A DNA stretch of 64,000 bases from CAXMST01 sp963793415 (lineage in GTDB: Bacteria; Actinomycetota; Thermoleophilia; Solirubrobacterales; 70-9): positions 1,736,001 through 1,800,000 of the forward strand of contig CAWCAC010000002.1 of the NCBI GenBank assembly GCA_963793415.1. Direction: 5' to 3'. Positions 60,058 to 64,000 of the stretch are shown here, one piece after another. The notes beneath the pieces are model-generated. The model was given only the letters and a program-made list of their open reading frames with translations, had not been told where the DNA came from and did no database searches. Position 1 is the stretch's first letter. The number at the start of each line of letters is the position of its first letter. The position numbers and the translations under genes are program-made.

Positions 60058-61140
60058 GTGAGCGACGACCGCAAGCGTACGCCCCTTTACGACGAGCACG
60101 TCGCCGCCGGGGCCAAGATCGTGCCTTTCGCCGGCTGGGAGATGCCGGTTCAGTACGAGGGGGTCAAGGAGGAGCACCTCGCGGTGCGAAGCTCCTGCGG
60201 GATCTTCGACGTCTCGCACATGGGCGAGATCGGGACCGGCGGACCGGACGCGCTCGCCTTCCTGCAGCGGCTGCTCTCCAACGACGTCGCCAAGATCGAG
60301 GTGGGCGGCGCCCAGTACTCGTGCCTGTGCGCGGAGGACGGCGGCATCCTCGACGACCTCTTCACCTATCGGCTCGACGACGATCGCTACCTGACCGTGT
60401 CCAACGCCGCCAATCACGAGACCGACCTGGCCCGCTTCCGCGAGGTCGCCGAGGGCTTCGACGTCGAGATCAAGGACCGCGCGCCCGAGTACGCGATGAT
60501 CGCCGTCCAGGGCCCGGACGCCCGCGCAATCGTCTCCGGCCTCGCAGCCGGGGAGCTGCCGCCGCGGATGCGCGTCGCCGAGGTAGAGATCGACGGGATC
60601 CCCTGCCTGGTCTGCGGGACCGGCTACACGGGCGAGTCCGGGGTCGAGCTGCTTGCTCCTCCCGAGGGCGCGGCGGCGCTGTGGCGGGCGTTGCTCGCCG
60701 CCGGCGCGGTGCCCGCGGGACTCGGCGCCCGCGACACGCTTCGGCTCGAGGTCTGCTTCCACCTGCACGGCAACGAGATCACGCCCGAGCGCAACCCGAT
60801 CGAGGCCCGTCTCGGCTGGTGCTGCAAGGAGGAGACGGACTTCATCGGCTCCGACGCGATTGCCCGGTTCCGGGCCGAGGGCCCGCCCGAGAAGCTCGTC
60901 GCGATCGTGCTGACCGAACGCGGAATCCCGCGCGGCGGCAACCCGCTTCTGCAGGGCGACGAGGTCGTCGGCGAGCTGACCAGCGGCACCTGGGCGCCCT
61001 CGCTGGAGGTCGGCGCCGGAATCGGATACGTTCGCGCCGATCTTGCCGAGCCCGGCACCGAGCTCGCGGTCGACATCCGCGGGCGCCGGCGAGCGGCCGA
61101 GATCAGGCCGATGCCGCTTTACGAGAAGAAGAAGGACTGA
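60058..61140 (+). CDS. gcvT: aminomethyltransferase (glycine cleavage T protein)
   Basis: A 360-residue tetrahydrofolate-dependent enzyme of the glycine cleavage system; it releases ammonia and makes methylene-THF from the aminomethyl-lipoyl H protein. Signature stretches: PLYDEHVAAGAKIVPFAGWEMPVQY, SSCGIFDVSHMGEI, QRLLSNDVAKIEVGGAQYSCLC, GTGYTGESGVELL, and GARDTLRLEVCFHLHGNEI with the conserved Asp/Arg. GTG at 60058 starts the family N-terminus. It is followed after 43 bp by gcvH. Confidence 0.95.
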   Translation: MSDDRKRTPLYDEHVAAGAKIVPFAGWEMPVQYEGVKEEHLAVRSSCGIFDVSHMGEIGTGGPDALAFLQRLLSNDVAKIEVGGAQYSCLCAEDGGILDDLFTYRLDDDRYLTVSNAANHETDLARFREVAEGFDVEIKDRAPEYAMIAVQGPDARAIVSGLAAGELPPRMRVAEVEIDGIPCLVCGTGYTGESGVELLAPPEGAAALWRALLAAGAVPAGLGARDTLRLEVCFHLHGNEITPERNPIEARLGWCCKEETDFIGSDAIARFRAEGPPEKLVAIVLTERGIPRGGNPLLQGDEVVGELTSGTWAPSLEVGAGIGYVRADLAEPGTELAVDIRGRRRAAEIRPMPLYEKKKD

Positions 61141-61183
61141 ACCCCACGACCCGCCCCGCGCGGATCAGGAAGAGGAGAAGAGC

Positions 61184-61576
61184 TTGGCTGCCGAAGAGAC
61201 CTACCCCGAGGACCTCCGCTACCACCCCGAGCACGACTGGGCCCGGATCGAGGGCGACGAGGCCACCTTCGGCGTCACCTGGTACGCGCAGGACGCGCTT
61301 GGCGAGGTCGTCTTCTTCGAGCCGCCCGAGCTCGGCAGCACGGTGACCAAGGACGAGGCTTACGCCGAGGTCGAGTCGGTCAAGGCCGTCTCCGACGTGT
61401 TCGCGCCGCTCTCGGGCGAGATCGTCGCCGTCAACGAGCAGGCAGCCGAGAACCCCGAGGTGATCAACGAGGATCCCTACGCCGGCGGCTGGATGGTCAA
61501 GGTCAAGCTCTCCGACCCGGCTGAGGTCGACACGCTCATGGACGTCGCCGCCTACAAGGCCATGCTCTCCGAGTAG
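61184..61576 (+). CDS. gcvH: glycine cleavage system H protein
   Basis: A 130-residue lipoyl carrier. YHPEHDWARIEGDEATFGVTWYAQDALGEVVFFEPPELG is the H-protein start, and VESVKAVSDV holds the lipoylated Lys67. It shuttles the aminomethyl group between P, T and L proteins. The start is TTG at 61184, favoured by AGGAG 7 nt upstream and by the family N-terminus; longer in-frame starts overlap gcvT. Interestingly, gcvPA follows only after a 127-bp gap that holds repeat copy A. Confidence 0.93.
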   Translation: MAAEETYPEDLRYHPEHDWARIEGDEATFGVTWYAQDALGEVVFFEPPELGSTVTKDEAYAEVESVKAVSDVFAPLSGEIVAVNEQAAENPEVINEDPYAGGWMVKVKLSDPAEVDTLMDVAAYKAMLSE

Positions 61577-61589
61577 CCGACAGGCCAGA

Positions 61590-61680
61590 AGCGCCGATGG
61601 CGGCGTCCTCGCCGGCTCATGTGCCGGCGCACACATCGCCGACTGCGTCCCTGCCCTCGACGCTCCTGACCGCGTCAGCC
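61590..61680 (+). repeat. dispersed intergenic repeat, copy A
   Basis: GCGCCGATGGCGGCGTCC, then CGCCGGCTCATGTGCCGG, CGCACACATCGCC and GCGTCCCTGCCCTCGACGC. It matches copy B almost block for block and lies between gcvH and gcvPA, just before the gcvPA promoter box. Confidence 0.65.
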
Positions 61681-61691
61681 GATCTCTAACC

Positions 61692-61697
61692 TAGGCT
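61692..61697 (+). promoter_or_regulatory. candidate -10 box of a leaderless promoter (gcvPA)
   Basis: TAGGCT lies 6 nt before the ATG at 61704, identical in sequence and spacing to the box before the acyl-CoA dehydrogenase at 6391. Confidence 0.5.
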
Positions 61698-61703
61698 GCC
61701 CCG

Positions 61704-63107
61704 ATGAGCCGCTACACCTCAGCAACGGATTCCGACCGCGAGGCGATGCTCGCCGCGATCGGCGCAGCCTCCGTGGACGAGCTGTTCGCCGACGTCCCGG
61801 CCGACGTGCGTTTGGCGCGGCCGCTCGAGCTCGAGGACGGGCTGGCCGAGAACGAGGTCTACGACCGGCTGCGGGCGCTGGCTGCGCGCAACGCCGACGC
61901 CGAGTCCGAGCTCTGCTTCCTCGGCGGCGGCATGTACGACCACTACGCGCCCTCGATTGTCGACGCGATCACCTCGCGCTCGGAGTTCCTGACGCCGTAC
62001 ACGCCTTACCAGCCCGAGATCTCCCAGGGCGGGCTGCAGACGATGTTCGAGTTCCAGACCGCGATGTCGGAGTTGACCGCCCTGCCGATCGCTTCCGCCG
62101 GCCTCTACGAGGGGCCCTCGTCGGTCGCCTCCGCCGGCTATCTGGCGATCGCCGCGACCAAGCGCCGCCGCTTCGTCGTCTCCCGCGGCGTCCACCCGCA
62201 CGCCCGTGAGACGCTCGAGACCTACTCCCGCGGCTACCCGGCGGAGATCGTCGAGGCCGGCCTCGACGCTGGCCTCACCGATGCGGCCGCGCTCGCCGAC
62301 CTGCTCGACGAGGACACCGCCGCTCTCTTCGTCCAGAACCCCAATTACCTCGGCTCGATCGAGGACCTCGAGTCGCTGGCCGAGGCCGCCCACGCCGTCG
62401 GGGCGCTGCTGATCGTCTCCTGCGATCCGATCTCGCTCGGCATCCTCCGCCCACCCGGCGAGTGCGGCGCCGACGTCGCCGTCGGCGAGGGCCAGCCGCT
62501 CGGCGGCCGTCTCGACTACGGCGGGCCCTCGTTCGGCTTCTTCTGCGCTCGCGAGGAGCACATCCGCCGCATGCCGGGCCGGATCTCCGGGCAGACGACC
62601 GACGCTGACGGGCGCCGCGGGTTCGTCCTCTCGCTGCAGACACGCGAGCAGCACATCCGCCGCGAGAAGGCGACCCACAACATCTGCACCGCGCAGGCGC
62701 TGAACGCGCTCGGCGGCATGATCTACCTGAGCTGGCTCGGCAAGCAGGGGCTGGTCGAGCTCGGCGAGCTGCTCGCCCGCCGCACCGCGCACGCGCGGGC
62801 CCGGCTCGCCGCGGTGCCCGGGATCGAGCCGGCGCACGACGCGCCGGTCCTGCGCGAGTTCGCCGTCCGGCTCGAGGCGCCGGTCGCCCCGGTCCTCGAC
62901 TACTGCTCCGAGCGCGGCATCGCCGCCGGCATCCCGCTCGAGGCCGACTACGCGGAACTGGGTCAGGGGCTGTTGATCGCGATCACCGAGCAGCGGACGG
63001 TCGCCGACATCGAGCGCCTCGCGACCGTGCTCGAGGACGCAATCGCCGACTGCGGCGACGTCTCGGTTCGCGGCGCCGGCGAGACAGAGGGAGCTGCGGC
63101 CCGATGA
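61704..63107 (+). CDS. gcvPA: glycine dehydrogenase (decarboxylating) subunit 1
   Basis: A 467-residue N-terminal half of the split P protein. FLGGGMYDHYAPSIVDAI, FLTPYTPYQPEISQGGLQTMFEFQT and GLYEGPSSVASAGYLA are hallmark segments; ADVAVGEGQPLGGRLDYGGPSFGFF and PGRISGQTTDADGRRGFVLSLQTREQHIRREKATHNICT close the catalytic fold. It pairs with subunit 2, which carries the PLP lysine, to decarboxylate glycine. ATG at 61704; the stop overlaps the gcvPB start (ATGA). Confidence 0.95.
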   Translation: MSRYTSATDSDREAMLAAIGAASVDELFADVPADVRLARPLELEDGLAENEVYDRLRALAARNADAESELCFLGGGMYDHYAPSIVDAITSRSEFLTPYTPYQPEISQGGLQTMFEFQTAMSELTALPIASAGLYEGPSSVASAGYLAIAATKRRRFVVSRGVHPHARETLETYSRGYPAEIVEAGLDAGLTDAAALADLLDEDTAALFVQNPNYLGSIEDLESLAEAAHAVGALLIVSCDPISLGILRPPGECGADVAVGEGQPLGGRLDYGGPSFGFFCAREEHIRRMPGRISGQTTDADGRRGFVLSLQTREQHIRREKATHNICTAQALNALGGMIYLSWLGKQGLVELGELLARRTAHARARLAAVPGIEPAHDAPVLREFAVRLEAPVAPVLDYCSERGIAAGIPLEADYAELGQGLLIAITEQRTVADIERLATVLEDAIADCGDVSVRGAGETEGAAAR

Positions 63108-64000
63108 GCGAGCCGAACGCCGCCGTGGCGCCACCGTATGGCGAGACGACCGAGACGCCGATGCAGCGCGACCCGGCCGTGACGATCTTCGAGCGCTCCG
63201 TACCTGGCCGCCGCGCCGCGGTGATCGGCGAGTCCGGGGTGCCCGGCGGCGAGGTGCCGATCGAGGAGCTGATCCCGTCGAAGCTGCTGCGTGACGAGCC
63301 CGCGCAGCTGCCGGAGATCGCCGAGCCCGAGATCGTCCGCCACTACAACCGCGTCTCGCGCCGCAACTTCGACCTCGACTCGGGCTTCTACCCGCTCGGC
63401 TCGTGCACGATGAAGCACAACCCGCGTATCAACGAACGGGTCGCCGCGCTTCCGGGCCACGCCCGCCTGCACCCCGGCCAGCGACCGGAGCGGGCCCAGG
63501 GCGCGCTCGAGCTGATGTGGAACCTGGAGCGGTCCCTGTCGGAGATCTGCGGCCTCCCGCACGTCAGCCTCCAGCCCTCCGCCGGCTCGCATGGCGAGCT
63601 CGCCGGGCTGCTGCTGACCCGGGCCTTCCACGCGCGCAACGGCGAGGAGGAGCAGCGCACGCAGGTCCTGACCCCGGACACGGCCCACGGCACGAACCCG
63701 GCCTCGGTGACGATGGCCGGCTTCGAGGTGGTCAAGGTCGCGACCGCGCCCGACGGCGGCGTCGACCTCGAGGACCTGAAGGCGAAGGCCGGTGAGCGCA
63801 CCGCCTGCCTGATGCTGACCAATCCGAACACGCTCGGGCTGTTCGACTCGAACATCTCCGAGATCACCCGGATCGTCCGGGAGGCCGGCGGCACCCTTTA
63901 CTACGACGGCGCCAACCTGAACGCGATCATGGGCAAGTCGCGGCCCGGCGACATGGGCTTCGACATCGTCCACGTCAACCTGCACAAGTCGTTCAGTCAG
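63104..64000 (+). CDS. gcvPB: glycine dehydrogenase (decarboxylating) subunit 2, 5' part
   Basis: The first 299 residues are visible; the gene runs off the window. Marks: VRHYNRVSRRNFDLDSGFYPLGSCTMKHNPRINE, LQPSAGSHGELAGLLL, DTAHGTNPASVTMAGF and TNPNTLGLFD. The last residues, HVNLHKSFSQ, contain Lys295, which by family alignment is the PLP Schiff-base lysine. The start overlaps the gcvPA stop. No L protein (lpd) or lipoate gene is seen within the window. Confidence 0.95.
   Translation, partial: MSEPNAAVAPPYGETTETPMQRDPAVTIFERSVPGRRAAVIGESGVPGGEVPIEELIPSKLLRDEPAQLPEIAEPEIVRHYNRVSRRNFDLDSGFYPLGSCTMKHNPRINERVAALPGHARLHPGQRPERAQGALELMWNLERSLSEICGLPHVSLQPSAGSHGELAGLLLTRAFHARNGEEEQRTQVLTPDTAHGTNPASVTMAGFEVVKVATAPDGGVDLEDLKAKAGERTACLMLTNPNTLGLFDSNISEITRIVREAGGTLYYDGANLNAIMGKSRPGDMGFDIVHVNLHKSFSQ

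Overview
The window is 64 kb of very GC-rich, densely packed bacterial DNA. It reads as a Gram-positive-type actinobacterium, most likely a deep lineage such as Thermoleophilia/Solirubrobacterales. Supporting evidence is the high GC content, frequent GTG/TTG starts and 4-bp stop/start overlaps, a division/cell-wall (dcw) cluster without ftsA, a DAP-type MurE, and no outer-membrane genes. The taxonomic assignment is inference, not proof. No rRNA, tRNA, insertion sequence, phage or CRISPR array was seen.

Region 1 (1-21.8 kb) is mixed metabolism and envelope. It holds the end of a papain/C39-like protein, a small membrane protein, an operon of sulfatase, FAD oxidase, thioesterase-like protein and Zn-type dehydrogenase, an acyl-CoA dehydrogenase, apt, a DUF547 protein, an orphan membrane protein (one of two paralogs in the window), and a catalase-like peroxidase. 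An operon of ABC-F ATPase, beta-keto acid cleavage enzyme (BKACE) and acetoacetyl-CoA synthetase follows, then an SDR, a secreted S15-type hydrolase, a DUF2207/LemA pair and a cyclic-nucleotide-binding protein.

Region 2 (21.8-28.6 kb) is the most striking. A cobalamin riboswitch precedes five genes: two secreted DUF4430-type proteins, EcfT, a fused double EcfA ATPase, and an ECF S-component joined to an alpha/alpha-barrel with terpene-cyclase-like repeats. DUF4430 plus an alpha/alpha barrel are the two domains of animal intrinsic factor/transcobalamin, so this looks like a bacterial surface B12-capture and import system built from the same parts.

Region 3 (28.6-44 kb) has a nitroreductase, GlpD, a divergent Rho with an Arg in its P-loop, a secreted hydrolase with RTX-like repeats, an unknown gene with a highly structured upstream region, and a DUF192 gene. 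A Tad/Flp pilus operon (response regulator, reduced kinase, CpaB, CpaF, TadB, TadC) follows, then a DUF5519 gene behind a MerR-type promoter, a DrrAB-type exporter and the second orphan paralog.

Region 4 (44-60 kb) is the dcw cluster: mraZ, rsmH, ftsL-like, ftsI, murE, murF, mraY, murD (frameshifted by one base), ftsW, murG, murC, ftsQ, ftsZ. Region 5 (60-64 kb) is the glycine cleavage system gcvT, gcvH, gcvPA and gcvPB, the last cut by the window edge. A related repeat of about 80 bp sits in three intergenic gaps of regions 4-5. Many genes show a TANNNT box only 6-8 nt before the start codon, suggesting leaderless transcripts.
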